DNA of 64,000 nucleotides from Aureimonas sp. AU4 (GTDB taxonomy: Bacteria; Pseudomonadota; Alphaproteobacteria; Rhizobiales; Rhizobiaceae): the NCBI RefSeq assembly GCF_001463765.1, contig NZ_BBWK01000016.1, positions 1 to 64,000 of the forward strand, in the 5' to 3' direction. Shown piece after piece: positions 33,350 to 42,342 of the stretch. The position numbers and the translations under genes are program-made. The notes beneath the pieces are model-generated. The model was not told the DNA's origin. It searched no databases and saw only the letters and a program-made list of their open reading frames with translations. Numbering within the stretch: the first letter of the stretch is position 1; the number at the start of each line of letters is the position of its first letter.

Positions 33350-35344
33350 CTAGTCGGCCGCATGTGATGCGGTTCGGGCGGCAGTGTTCCGGTCGGCTGC
33401 CAGCACGCACGTGACGGTCTCCCTCTCCCACAGCAGCTTGCCGCGAGACCCGAACTCATGGCAGGGCGCGATGCCGCGCGATTGGAGATAGCTAGGGACA
33501 TCGCGCAACCGCAGGCCGCGAGTCCGCGCGCCATCCATCATGTGAACCTCGGTTGTCAAAGCGAAGCGACGCGAGAAGGTCTCGAGACCCGACAGGGTCA
33601 GGGGCGGAGCCAGCAGGCCCGCCGCGACGAGCTCCGAGACGGTGACGGCGGACGCATGCAGCAGAGCCGCTGCCTCCCTTTGGGTCAGCCCGACCTCGCG
33701 CGTTCGAGAATGTCGGACATTGATGTCGGCTGGGATGAGCGACGCGGATACGAGCAGTCCAGACAGGATGCCCCCATCGGTGCCTTGCCACGCCTCGATG
33801 TCCCCGCACAGGACGGCGCTGGCGATCGAAATAAGAGGCTGGCCGAGTTCACGCCGGAATGCGTCGGCCGCCGCGCCGAGCGTGACCGTGTCGGCTGTCG
33901 GGATGCCAGCCATGACGAGCGCCGAAAGGGCTGTCTCGGCGGCCTGGACGCTAGCTCCGGTGTAGAAGGTCCCCTTCCCCAGAAGCAGCACTCCCGGACC
34001 GCGCGCCGCCGTCACGTGACCGTGGCGGGACAGGAGCTCGACCTCCCAAGTTGGTACGCCCCAACGGGCACCGAGATCGCTTGCCGATTGGAGGTCGCGC
34101 GCCTCCTCGACGATCGTCCGGACGTTTTCCAAAGGTAGCAGGACGGGAGCTTTCGATGCCCCCGGCGCCCGAACCGCGCCTGCCCGAGGGTCGGCAGCCA
34201 AATCCGCCCAACGCCGACGGTTGAAACCGAAGCGTTTGTGGGCTTCCTGCATCGTCACGAGGTCGGAACGGTGACGGTTCTCCGACCTCCGGACCAACCC
34301 CGGCTCGAAGGCGGACGCCGCCATGTTGGCGCGTACCGCCGTTTGCACCAAGTAACGGATTTCCTTTGACAGGTTGGGATCCACGGACAGGTCGGTGATC
34401 GGTCCGAGTTCTTTTGCCACGCCGAAATAGAGGGGACGATCGACGCGCGCGGCGCGCAGGCGTTCGCCGAGGTCGTGAAAGGAGGACGGCCACCCTAGCG
34501 CTACCCGGCCCGCTTCGGCCAGGACGTCGGGGCCAACCGAGGAGAACTCCGCGTGCGACTTCGCTCGCCAGGACGATGACCTTCCAGCGTTGGCGGCGAC
34601 GATAGTGCAAGCGACCGCGTAGACGAACTCGAACGTATCCCCCGGCTCGACGGACCCGAACGGGGAGCCGGCAGGCAGGAAGCGACGCGCATCCTGCAAG
34701 GGGTCGAGCAACGCGGCCGCGAAGTCGAGCGCTTCCTCGTCGCCAACCTCCACCAAAGGTTGGGTAAGATCCCTCAAATCTACCGCGCCAATCGGCATCC
34801 CGTATCGATCCGACGTCAGGCAACAGTCGCAGTACTCGATCCCTAGCGTGGTGCGGAAGGTCAAGCGATGCCCGCAGCCGGGGCACTCCTCGAGCAGTCG
34901 CTCACGCGTGGACGGATCGAAACCGAGCAGCTTGACCGACCAAACGGCCCGGCCGTGGTGGGACGCCCGCAGAGCCCGTGGCGACACGCGGCGGTAGCGC
35001 ACCTCCCGGTGGACCCTGCGGAGAGGCGTGCCGAAGAAGTCGTGCCAACCCGTCCTGGCGGGTACGGAACGATAGGCAAGGCGTTCGATCTCTTCCGCGC
35101 CGCCGACGATGCCGAGCGCCCTTGCCAGCATGCTCTCCCGCCCAATGACGCTCGTCCCTGCGCTTGCTGGCACCCCCCAACCCGGATCGGCGATGCGCAT
35201 GACGTCGACGACATTCCGGTAGCCGTTCACGGCGGCGGCCCGTTGCAGCAGTTCCGGTATGCCCTCCCCTGGGATGGGCTGCACCGGAATGACCAGGGCC
35301 GGAACGCTGGTCGCCGACGGTAGGGATTCTGGATGGGCGTTCAC
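33350..35344 (-). CDS. tniQ: TniQ/TnsD-like target-selection protein of a Tn7-like transposon
   Basis: The 664-aa protein begins with a TniQ domain (Pro-rich start, GEGIPELLQR, and a GWHDFFGTPL block) and carries a zinc-finger pattern, CPGCGH...YCDCC, near residues 153-175. The long C-terminal part is the variable DNA-targeting region of TnsD-like proteins. The GTG at 35344 overlaps the stop codon of the TniB gene (GTGA), which fixes the start. TniQ proteins choose the target site and contact the AAA+ regulator. It is the last gene of the transposition operon. Confidence 0.85.
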   Translation of the reverse strand: MNAHPESLPSATSVPALVIPVQPIPGEGIPELLQRAAAVNGYRNVVDVMRIADPGWGVPASAGTSVIGRESMLARALGIVGGAEEIERLAYRSVPARTGWHDFFGTPLRRVHREVRYRRVSPRALRASHHGRAVWSVKLLGFDPSTRERLLEECPGCGHRLTFRTTLGIEYCDCCLTSDRYGMPIGAVDLRDLTQPLVEVGDEEALDFAAALLDPLQDARRFLPAGSPFGSVEPGDTFEFVYAVACTIVAANAGRSSSWRAKSHAEFSSVGPDVLAEAGRVALGWPSSFHDLGERLRAARVDRPLYFGVAKELGPITDLSVDPNLSKEIRYLVQTAVRANMAASAFEPGLVRRSENRHRSDLVTMQEAHKRFGFNRRRWADLAADPRAGAVRAPGASKAPVLLPLENVRTIVEEARDLQSASDLGARWGVPTWEVELLSRHGHVTAARGPGVLLLGKGTFYTGASVQAAETALSALVMAGIPTADTVTLGAAADAFRRELGQPLISIASAVLCGDIEAWQGTDGGILSGLLVSASLIPADINVRHSRTREVGLTQREAAALLHASAVTVSELVAAGLLAPPLTLSGLETFSRRFALTTEVHMMDGARTRGLRLRDVPSYLQSRGIAPCHEFGSRGKLLWERETVTCVLAADRNTAARTASHAAD

Positions 35345-36327
35345 TTGAGGATGGCCCGCCGGACACCGTCCCGGAACGGATTGTAGTCGATGTGACCCTT
35401 TGGTATCGCCCACTCATCGGTGGCTTGCGAGAGGTCGTCGCGGTTGACCGTTGTCCCTTTGCGCTCAAGGGACCTCTCGGCACCTGCCTCAACCAACCTC
35501 GACGCCATTCCGAGCCTCCCGCCGGCGACTTCGAACACGCAAGCGGGGATGTCGCCGCTTAGAAAGTTCGAACACTCCGGAAACAGCCCGTGTTCGCGCA
35601 GCATCAATCCCACCTTGCCGAGGTAGTCTTTGAAAATTTTGTATTCCGAGGCGATTTCCAGCCGAAGGCGTCCGTAGTTGATCTCGTTGACACACCGCGC
35701 GGCGAGCTGCTCGTCGTTGAAGAGGTGATGACGGGCTTCGGTCTTTCCGACGAACAGTATGGGAACCAAGCCACGGATCATCATCAGTTTGAGCGTGTTG
35801 GTCGCGCTGGTCTCGAACTGGTTGCTGCTGCTTGCCCTCGTCCCTTGACGAAGAGCGGTGAGCGAGAGGTGCTGGATCTCGTCGACGACCAAAAGCTCTG
35901 TTCTGCATCCCTTCAACAGGACATACGCCTGCCGCATCAGCAACGGCGTACTGCTGCCTGCGGAGTACTTCGCGCCCAACACGTCCAGTATGTCGCAGGC
36001 AAGGGATTTGGGCGTGGCTTTGTCGGTCAGCGTCACGTGGAGCACGCGCTTCTGCAACGTGGCCGCTTTGACGCGATTGAGCCCATCTCCCTTGAGTTCA
36101 CCGGCGGCGATGACATCGTCGAGGACCTTGGTCTCGATGTAGTGCTTGACCGCGGTGGACTTGCCAGATTGCGTATCGGCAAACAGGGACGCACACCCCT
36201 GCTCGGAATGAGGGGTTCGGCGCCTGCACTCGCGCAGGTCGGACATCACCCCTGCGACGTCGTGCAACCGGGGATGCTGGATCCGCATTGTCCTGAACGC
36301 AGCCCATATGTCGGCCCTGCTTGTCAT
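35341..36327 (-). CDS. tniB: TniB/TnsC-like AAA+ transposition regulator
   Basis: The 328-aa AAA+ ATPase has Walker A ADTQSGKST (50-58) and Walker B LLVVDEIQHL (145-154), with a downstream sensor region around LVPILFVGKTEA. In Walker A the first Gly of GxxxxGKS is Ala, which is a minor deviation also seen in relatives. Size and position match TniB. It would assemble on target DNA in an ATP-bound state and recruit the transposase. It overlaps its neighbours in the operon by 4 bp each. Confidence 0.88.
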   Translation of the reverse strand: MTSRADIWAAFRTMRIQHPRLHDVAGVMSDLRECRRRTPHSEQGCASLFADTQSGKSTAVKHYIETKVLDDVIAAGELKGDGLNRVKAATLQKRVLHVTLTDKATPKSLACDILDVLGAKYSAGSSTPLLMRQAYVLLKGCRTELLVVDEIQHLSLTALRQGTRASSSNQFETSATNTLKLMMIRGLVPILFVGKTEARHHLFNDEQLAARCVNEINYGRLRLEIASEYKIFKDYLGKVGLMLREHGLFPECSNFLSGDIPACVFEVAGGRLGMASRLVEAGAERSLERKGTTVNRDDLSQATDEWAIPKGHIDYNPFRDGVRRAILK

Positions 36328-38663
36328 GAAGCTCTTTCCCTTGCCAACTCGAGCTCGAGACGGTCCAGTTCGGCTACTGAGTCCGGACTTTCTTCAGTGA
36401 CGTGGACGGGCGCGTTGAGAGGCTTGGAAGACGGCGCCGCGCCCATGCTTGCGCGCCCTCCGGCATGGGTTGTCGGTTTCGTCCCGTTTGCCTGCTTCGC
36501 CGCGTCCTTGTTCCGGTTTCGGGTCGCCACAGCCTTCGCCGTGGCCTTCTTGCCCCCTCGCCTTGCGTCCTTCGGTGGGATCCGGTCGTCCTCGCGCTCG
36601 AAGGCCGGCAATGCGTTCGGTACGGAGCCGTCGCTGAAGCCAGAGGGGCTGGGCTCCTCGGTCGCCATCACTACGACGTCACCCTCGCCAAGGCGCGCGG
36701 TCTCCCGGTGCAGGGAAGCGACCTCGGCACGCCTGCCGCGGGACCGCGGGCCGACGGCCCGCAACCGCGGCCCCAGTGTGGCGATGTAGGCGGCGCGTGC
36801 GGCGACCGTCTCATCGCGCGAGTGAAAGGCAAGGTTCTGCCGTTTGACGTATTGTTTGAGCTCACCCGCCGACTTGAAGCTGAGACCGCGGTAGGAGGGG
36901 TCCCAGTTGGGGAACCGCTCGAACATCCGACGATTGGGGTCCCATACCTCGATCGCCGAGCAGTCCTCGTCCGCCGAGACGATGGCGACCTTGACGGTTC
37001 CAGTACTGAGAGGACCCTTCCGCTGTGCACGCTTGGCCGCAAGGCGCAGGAGACTGTCGAGCGTCCGGCTGGTCACCGCCGGATCATGGAAGCGATGGCC
37101 CTCGTAGTAGATACCCTCCGCAGTCAGGGTGGCCCGCCGTGTTTTGCCGAACATGCGGTCGAGCGACTTCGGATCGTCGATGGTCGGACGCTTGCGGTTT
37201 GGGCCCTTCGCCCACTTACGGGCCGGCGCCATGTCGATGCCGCTATGTGGCTCGACGTGATAGATGGTGACGATGGCACCCCACATGTCGTCCGCCATGG
37301 CTTCTATGTTGCGGTCGGCGGCTGGACGCGGGTTGAGGCCGAGCTTCGACATGGTCCGGCCGTCGTGCGGGATGCCGCCTGGCAACCGATGCCAGACGTG
37401 CTGGTTCAACGTCGAGATCACGCGTTCGACGTAGGGTTTGTAGGTCGGGGTCTTCACCGGTGCCCAATGGACGTCGATGCCTGCGGCCTCGCAGATGGCC
37501 TTGAATGAGATGCCGACGTTCTGCCAGGCCCGGTCGACGATGATCTCGGCCGGCTTGCCCCATCCGTCCGTCGCGCCCTTGTGGGGTCCCCAGCGACTCT
37601 CCAGAAACGTCTTCCGCCGGACGACCTGCCGCAGGCACTCCATGACCGATACCAGAGAGGGGCCGTCGTAGGTCAGAACCGCGCCCAGTATCATGCGCGA
37701 GTACAGGTCGATGGCGAGCGTCAGGGTCGGGCGTGCCGTGTTGACGACGTTGCCTTCGGCGTCCGTGAAAAGCGCCCAGGCATCCACCTCCGTGTCGTCG
37801 ATCAGGACGTATTGTAGGATGCGCTCCGCGACCATACCCCGCTGACGACCGCGGAACCGGGCGTCGGCGCCAGACTTCCCGTGCTTGGATTTGTAGTTCT
37901 CGTAGTTCTCGCTGTCGTCGATCCATTTGTAGAGGATCGAGCGTTCGGGTCTCTTCGGTACCGCCTCTAATTCACGCTCGCACTTTTCTTGGAGCTCTTT
38001 TGCTCCCGTCATGAACTTGTTGACCGCGTCGCTCTTCCTGATGCCCCTTGCGGACCAGTAATGCTTGATCATGGCGTCGCGCAGCTCAAGCATGCGCCTG
38101 TCCCAGCGCTCGGTCTTGCCCTTCGTTCCGCGTGTCAGGAAAGGACCGAGCGGCCGGCTTCCGGGAGTGCCATACTTCTCGAGTGCCCGCTTGAGGGCGC
38201 TCGGCGACGGACACCAGTCGAAGCCCGCCTCGGTTGCCGCCGCGCGATGTTCGGCGATGAAGTTGCGCAGTTCGACCTGGCCGTGGGTCAGGCCCGGGGT
38301 TTCGTCATGGCGCATGCACAGGAAACGAAGCGTCCGCGCATCGGACAGCCTCCGCCGCATCGCCTGCCTATGGGCTTTCTCGACCGGCTTTATCCCAGGC
38401 TCCTCTGGGTCCGCGAAGAACGCCGGATCGAGGTCCTGGTCGACGCCATCACCATCGAGAAGCTGCGTGACGCGCACAAGCAGCCCCTCGGAGCGATCCC
38501 GTTCGTACTCGTCCGCGGACATGGTCCGCTTGCCGCTGCCGTCCGCCTTCCGAAACTCAAGCTTCCCGTCAAACTGGAAGCGCTTGAACTCGAGGGCTAC
38601 CTGCCGGTCCGCCGTCCCGTAGAGGAAGATTTGCCCCACATCGACGTCGGGTTGACCCGTCAT
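36324..38663 (-). CDS. tniA: TniA/TnsB-like DDE transposase (779 aa)
   Basis: An rve/DDE integrase core with a Mu-transposase-type C-terminal domain. Catalytic acidic residues can be placed at Asp289/290 in VLIDDTEVD, Asp377 in IIVDRAWQNVG, and Glu413 in YKPYVERVISTL. The region before it has helical DNA-binding segments, and the last 130 residues are a low-complexity Lys/Arg/Ala-rich tail ending in an acidic helix that may contact TniB. ATG 38663 overlaps the stop of the TnsA-like gene, so I prefer it to codons up to 38783. This is the strand-transferring subunit. Confidence 0.88.
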   Translation of the reverse strand: MTGQPDVDVGQIFLYGTADRQVALEFKRFQFDGKLEFRKADGSGKRTMSADEYERDRSEGLLVRVTQLLDGDGVDQDLDPAFFADPEEPGIKPVEKAHRQAMRRRLSDARTLRFLCMRHDETPGLTHGQVELRNFIAEHRAAATEAGFDWCPSPSALKRALEKYGTPGSRPLGPFLTRGTKGKTERWDRRMLELRDAMIKHYWSARGIRKSDAVNKFMTGAKELQEKCERELEAVPKRPERSILYKWIDDSENYENYKSKHGKSGADARFRGRQRGMVAERILQYVLIDDTEVDAWALFTDAEGNVVNTARPTLTLAIDLYSRMILGAVLTYDGPSLVSVMECLRQVVRRKTFLESRWGPHKGATDGWGKPAEIIVDRAWQNVGISFKAICEAAGIDVHWAPVKTPTYKPYVERVISTLNQHVWHRLPGGIPHDGRTMSKLGLNPRPAADRNIEAMADDMWGAIVTIYHVEPHSGIDMAPARKWAKGPNRKRPTIDDPKSLDRMFGKTRRATLTAEGIYYEGHRFHDPAVTSRTLDSLLRLAAKRAQRKGPLSTGTVKVAIVSADEDCSAIEVWDPNRRMFERFPNWDPSYRGLSFKSAGELKQYVKRQNLAFHSRDETVAARAAYIATLGPRLRAVGPRSRGRRAEVASLHRETARLGEGDVVVMATEEPSPSGFSDGSVPNALPAFEREDDRIPPKDARRGGKKATAKAVATRNRNKDAAKQANGTKPTTHAGGRASMGAAPSSKPLNAPVHVTEESPDSVAELDRLELELARERAS

Positions 38664-39502
38664 CGGCCCCGACCCAGGATGGCCTTCCCGTCGTTGATCA
38701 GACGGACGGGGCTTTCCCCAGACCACCCGCTGCCCAATCCGATCGAAAGGACCCGGCGAACGTTCAGCGCCGCGACCTTGCATTGGGCTGCGGCGCCATC
38801 GCCGAGAGCCTTCGCGACGACGTCCACGGTTGCCGCCTCGCCGGCACGTTCGACTGCTTCACGAGCCGCGGCCACGTCCGCCATTCGGATCGAGGTGAAG
38901 CGGTCCATGAGGACATCGCGGATCGGCGCCATGTCGACGCAGTCGAGGTCCTTGGACTTGAGAATTGTGACGAACGTCATTCCGGCCCGCTCGTAGACTT
39001 CGGAGGCAAGTTCCAGTTTCGCGACGTAGTCCGGATCCGCTCGCCTCGGGTCCCGATCATCCTTGACCTCGATGATCAGCGTTCGCGTTGCAGCGGGACC
39101 CGTTGGGGGAATCCAGTCCACAGCCGCAGCGGCGAACGGCGTCCCCGACGCGACGCTGTGTTCGAACGCCCTGTCGACGACCAGCATCAGGTCCGGGAAG
39201 TAGACGAGAGGCCGCGATGCGCCTCTGACCGTCATTTCCAATCGATGGGGCTGCGACAGCAGGCTGTGGACGGCACCGCAAAATTCCGCGAGCTGCATGA
39301 CGGGTTTCTCGCAGTCTCGCGACTCCCAAGGCATCGCCCTCGCTTTCGCCTTTAACGAGACAAACGTGCCAGTTGGCTTACTTCCGCCGGTGGTTTGGAT
39401 GGTTCGGAGCGGGCCACCCGTTCTTGACGACACAATCCGGGCGAACACCCTGCGCGGGTCGACCAGGTCGTTTTCGGCCACCCGGGATCTAGGCTCGGTC
39501 AC
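38660..39502 (-). CDS. tnsA: TnsA-like endonuclease subunit (280 aa)
   Basis: The protein matches a TnsA-type nuclease of the PD-(D/E)xK fold. YFPDLMLVVD (residues 101-110; catalytic Asp104) is followed by LIIEVKDDRD (142-151; Glu145/Lys147). The rest contains a helical C-terminal part. TnsA cuts the 5' ends of the element, so with TniA/TnsB it would make a cut-and-paste transposase. A TnsA-like subunit with a TniB/TniQ pair indicates a Tn7-like rather than a Tn5053-like element. The start is GTG 39502; the next in-frame ATG is 56 codons downstream. It is the first gene of the operon. Confidence 0.8.
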   Translation of the reverse strand: MTEPRSRVAENDLVDPRRVFARIVSSRTGGPLRTIQTTGGSKPTGTFVSLKAKARAMPWESRDCEKPVMQLAEFCGAVHSLLSQPHRLEMTVRGASRPLVYFPDLMLVVDRAFEHSVASGTPFAAAAVDWIPPTGPAATRTLIIEVKDDRDPRRADPDYVAKLELASEVYERAGMTFVTILKSKDLDCVDMAPIRDVLMDRFTSIRMADVAAAREAVERAGEAATVDVVAKALGDGAAAQCKVAALNVRRVLSIGLGSGWSGESPVRLINDGKAILGRGR

Positions 39503-39749
39503 GTGACGCTTTCAGCAACAGGCCGTCCGGAGGCACAGTACAGTTGCCGCGCACGGCAAGAACTGAAGGACTCGTGAGGTAACGGTCGGACACCATAGAC
39601 CTTGCCTGATTCGAACGCTAAGCTTCGAAAGGACGCCAATTCGGTGCGGCATCTCCTCAGAGGTGCCTTTCGGTAATGTTATAACTTCAATCCTGGACCC
39701 CGCAAGAAGGGAACCCCAAATTTTGTCGTCCGGCTGGAGGTAGCCTGTA
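39503..39749. other. possible transposon-end region upstream of tnsA
   Basis: Contains, read on the minus strand, GACAAAATTTGGGG (39714-39727) and CACCGAATTGGC (39637-39648). They share the (A)AATT-G core with the motifs beyond tniQ and have the opposite orientation, as expected of inverted transposon ends. No terminal TGT/ACA repeat with a 5-bp duplication could be settled by eye. A gene-free stretch with the tnsA promoter and the start of the next plus-strand gene. Confidence 0.25.
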
Positions 39750-40223
39750 GTGGACCCCTTTCCTCAAATCTCCGGTCGGTTGGCGCGGGGTTCGAACATC
39801 GATGGGATCCTTGCGGAGCTCGACGCCGAGCTGGCGTCCCGCCGGGACCTGATAGCGGAGTGCGAACGGGAAATCGCGGCGCTGACCCAGGCGCGCGACC
39901 TGATCGCTGGCAGCGTCACGCGACCGGTCGCCACTGCGGTTGCGTCGAATACGCTGCGGTCGTTGACCCGGCCTTCCCCTCGCCCGCGGCGGGTTCGGGC
40001 GGCGAGCCTAGCCGAGACCGTACGCCGTGCCACGCGCGAACTCATTCGTCGCGAGGGACGGCCCATGAACCGGGTAGAGATACTTGCGCATCTTCGAGAC
40101 GTTGGCATCGAGATCGGCGCCGCCGATCCCGGCAAGCGTGTCGGCAAGATCGTGTGGGCGTCGAACGAGTACCGCCACGTCGGCCAGGGTTACTGGTTCA
40201 AGGATGAACCGCTGCCCGAGTGA
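39750..40223 (+). CDS. small HARE-HTH-like DNA-binding protein (157 aa)
   Basis: The N-terminal half is a coiled-coil-like Glu/Ala/Arg-rich segment (residues 18-58). The C-terminal half (about 85-155) resembles a HARE-HTH or similar winged-helix domain: ATRELIRREGRPMNRVEIL followed by GKIVWASNEYRHVGQGYWF. The start is GTG 39750, nine bases after GGAGG. It may be a transcription regulator or DNA-modification-linked adaptor, as HARE domains are found fused to nucleases and methylases. It is adjacent to the Tn7-like element, possibly just outside its end. Confidence 0.55.
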   Translation: MDPFPQISGRLARGSNIDGILAELDAELASRRDLIAECEREIAALTQARDLIAGSVTRPVATAVASNTLRSLTRPSPRPRRVRAASLAETVRRATRELIRREGRPMNRVEILAHLRDVGIEIGAADPGKRVGKIVWASNEYRHVGQGYWFKDEPLPE

Positions 40224-40800
40224 GGCCGTTCTTATGTTCGACCTTTTCGCAGAAGAAGAAGTTGGCAGTCGTTCTTCTGCTCTTGCCTCCAAGCCAGTGC
40301 GAGCGCATGTCGAGGTTGGTCGGTGATCGGAACTTGTTGCCACCATCCCGCCGCTCGTCGTGCCGCATCTGAGAACGTTCGGAAGAGTTGAGTGCGGAAG
40401 TTTTGATCCGTTGGACTCGGCCGTAAACGAAGCGGCGCGGTGGAACCATCTCGCCCTGGTACGCCCCAAAATTCTGGGACGCCCATGGCATCTTCTTCAG
40501 CCGCGCCATCGGCCAACGGACGCCTGACCATCTCGCTCGCGAAGCCGCGCAAGGCTTCGTCGATGGGAGAACGAGATGGCGCGGTCAGCTATGGCCAAGA
40601 CCACGACATCGACGACGACCGCATCAGTCTCTGGTTAAGCCCATGGTCTGAGTACCTTGAGAATACCAAGGGGAGTGCGGCCATGTCGGCCACTCGACCG
40701 ACTGCCCAGCCGATCGCGGGCTCCGCGCGACATAGACGTTGGTAGGGATACGACCGCCAGCCGAGTTGCGAGTGGGACGTCGCCGCAACCGCCTGGATCG
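40224..40800. other. gene-free region with only short unsupported frames
   Basis: About 580 bp between the HTH gene and the CMD pseudogene. No frame here shows a family resemblance. A short open frame begins ATG 40235 (about 30 codons, acidic start) but ends quickly. It may be decayed DNA between the transposon and the CMD remnant. Confidence 0.35.
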
Positions 40801-41457
40801 TCAACCCAGCGGCGGTACGTCGACGTCCGAGAAGGCCAGCACGGCCTTGGGCAACCGGACGCCCGGGACCTTGATGGCGACGACGGCGAGGCTCCGGTTG
40901 CGGAGCGCAAGCTGCGACCTCGGCGTTAGATCGGCCATGGAGATACGGTCGGTGTAGTTCGCGAGCGCATGCCTCGCCGGACGCACGTTGACGTCGACGG
41001 ATGGTGAGTCGACCAGTTCCCGGTATTGAGTGACGGCAAGCGGCACGGTCGGGCTTGCGACAAGGGCGGCTGCCACGATGCCGCGACCCATGAACACCTC
41101 CCGGGTGTCCGCGACCGGCAGCAACGCGTTCGACCAGCCGAAATACGTGATGGTCTCGCCGAGTTCGGCAAGCGTGACGCCGTTGTCGAGCGCCCGGTTG
41201 AAATGGCCGCGCGTCTGGGCGGTGGACCCGCCTCGTACCACGGCTGAGGACATGTTGAGGCTGCGATCGCAAGGCGACAGCCTGGGGCGCGCCCACAGGT
41301 CGGCGAACAAGCCTTCGTCCGTGCAGCCCGCCAACGGAGGAACAGTCTACCGGACGATCTCCGGTGCGACGAGCGGTGCAACGCGCTGCTGATCCGGGGC
41401 TTGTGCAGCCGCGGCTATGGCGACGATCACCAAGGTGGCAATCGCGAGTAGGTGCAT
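40801..41457 (-). pseudogene. secreted carboxymuconolactone decarboxylase-like gene with an in-frame amber codon
   Basis: Reading from ATG 41457 gives a signal peptide (LLAIATLVIVAIAAAAQA) and 36 codons, then TAG at 41349-41347. The same frame then continues without further stops to 40803 and encodes a clear CMD domain: DLWARPRLSPCDRSLNM, GHFNRALDNGVTLAELGET and the following helix. A second CMD repeat is degenerate (LANYTDRISMADLTPRSQL) and breaks off near 40801. An intact relative would read straight through the TAG. The gene is therefore broken by one base change and truncated at its end. TAG readthrough is not expected in this group. Confidence 0.75.
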
Positions 41458-41712
41458 TTGAATACGCTAGGTTGCGGCGTTGGCGGGGAGCCAAGCTTGC
41501 GGGCCCAGAAGAAGCGTCCATCGTTGAACGGGGACCCTAGTCCGCCGCTTCCCGTCGCCGGGGTCACCGGCTGGTGGCCGCCGGCCTTGAGACCCTTGAG
41601 TCGTAAGCCAAGGCCCAGCTATCCGCAGTTGGCAACATGCTGCCATGACGACTGCCAGTAGACCCGGGACGGACAGCGTGCCTTTCGAACGATGCCCGTC
41701 CCGCGGCCGCCC

Positions 41713-42075
41713 TCAGTAGCTGTCGGAGCCTGGGACGAGGCGACCGCGCTCGGCGGTGGGGGTTCCGACTATGCCCTCGGGGATGCCTCGAATGACGCTG
41801 TTGAGGCTGCGCGAGTCGGCTTCGTCATTGAAGTAGCTCGATCCAGGGACGAGCTGTTGGCCAGACTGACGGGTGTTCGGATAACCGAAGGCTCGGGTCT
41901 CGCCCGCAACGACACCTCGACCGGCAGCCTCTCCGGTGATCACCGACTGGATGGCACGGTTCTCGGCGGCCCGCTCGTAGGTGTCGGAGCCGGGAACCAC
42001 GGCATTGGCGGTGGACATCGTGCCGAGGGAGACGGCGGCGAGAAGGGTGGCGGCAAGAATGCGGATCTTGGTCAT
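41713..42075 (-). CDS. small secreted protein with two internal repeats (120 aa)
   Basis: A signal peptide (ILAATLLAAVSLGTMSTANA, cleavage near residue 25) is followed by tandem repeats of about 45 residues. VVPGSDTYERAAENRAIQS is followed by LVPGSSYFNDEADSRSLNS, and the last repeat is cut to LVPGSDSY at the very C-terminus. I do not know a family. A periplasmic or outer-membrane role is likely. It is divergent from the two-component system genes with a 267-bp gap, so the response regulator could control it. Confidence 0.7.
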   Translation of the reverse strand: MTKIRILAATLLAAVSLGTMSTANAVVPGSDTYERAAENRAIQSVITGEAAGRGVVAGETRAFGYPNTRQSGQQLVPGSSYFNDEADSRSLNSVIRGIPEGIVGTPTAERGRLVPGSDSY

Positions 42076-42342
42076 GAGGGTTGTCCTTGATGGGCCACGT
42101 CGGGCCGTGGAGCCGCGGGAGTTGGCGATGCGCCGCTTCCCCGTGTTTGACGAGGATCAAGGTAGCCGCGACCTGTCGCAGCGCTGTGCCGCAACCGTCT
42201 GAAATTGTCCCAAAAGTGTATCGGATCGAGCAGTCGATCCGAAGCAACGATCGGTCTTGCGACAAGTTGATACAGTTTTCCGCGCGATTTTCCGACACCG
42301 TGGCTTTATGATGGCCGCCAACCCGAAGTTTTGGACCAACCG

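Noticed and set aside
36324-39749. CRISPR-associated transposon
   Set aside because: No Cas gene and no regularly spaced repeats are visible in this window; the TniQ protein has a long TnsD-like C-terminal region.
40232-40552. Minus-strand frame of 106 codons between the HTH gene and the CMD pseudogene
   Set aside because: Its product has low-complexity character without any conserved-looking block.
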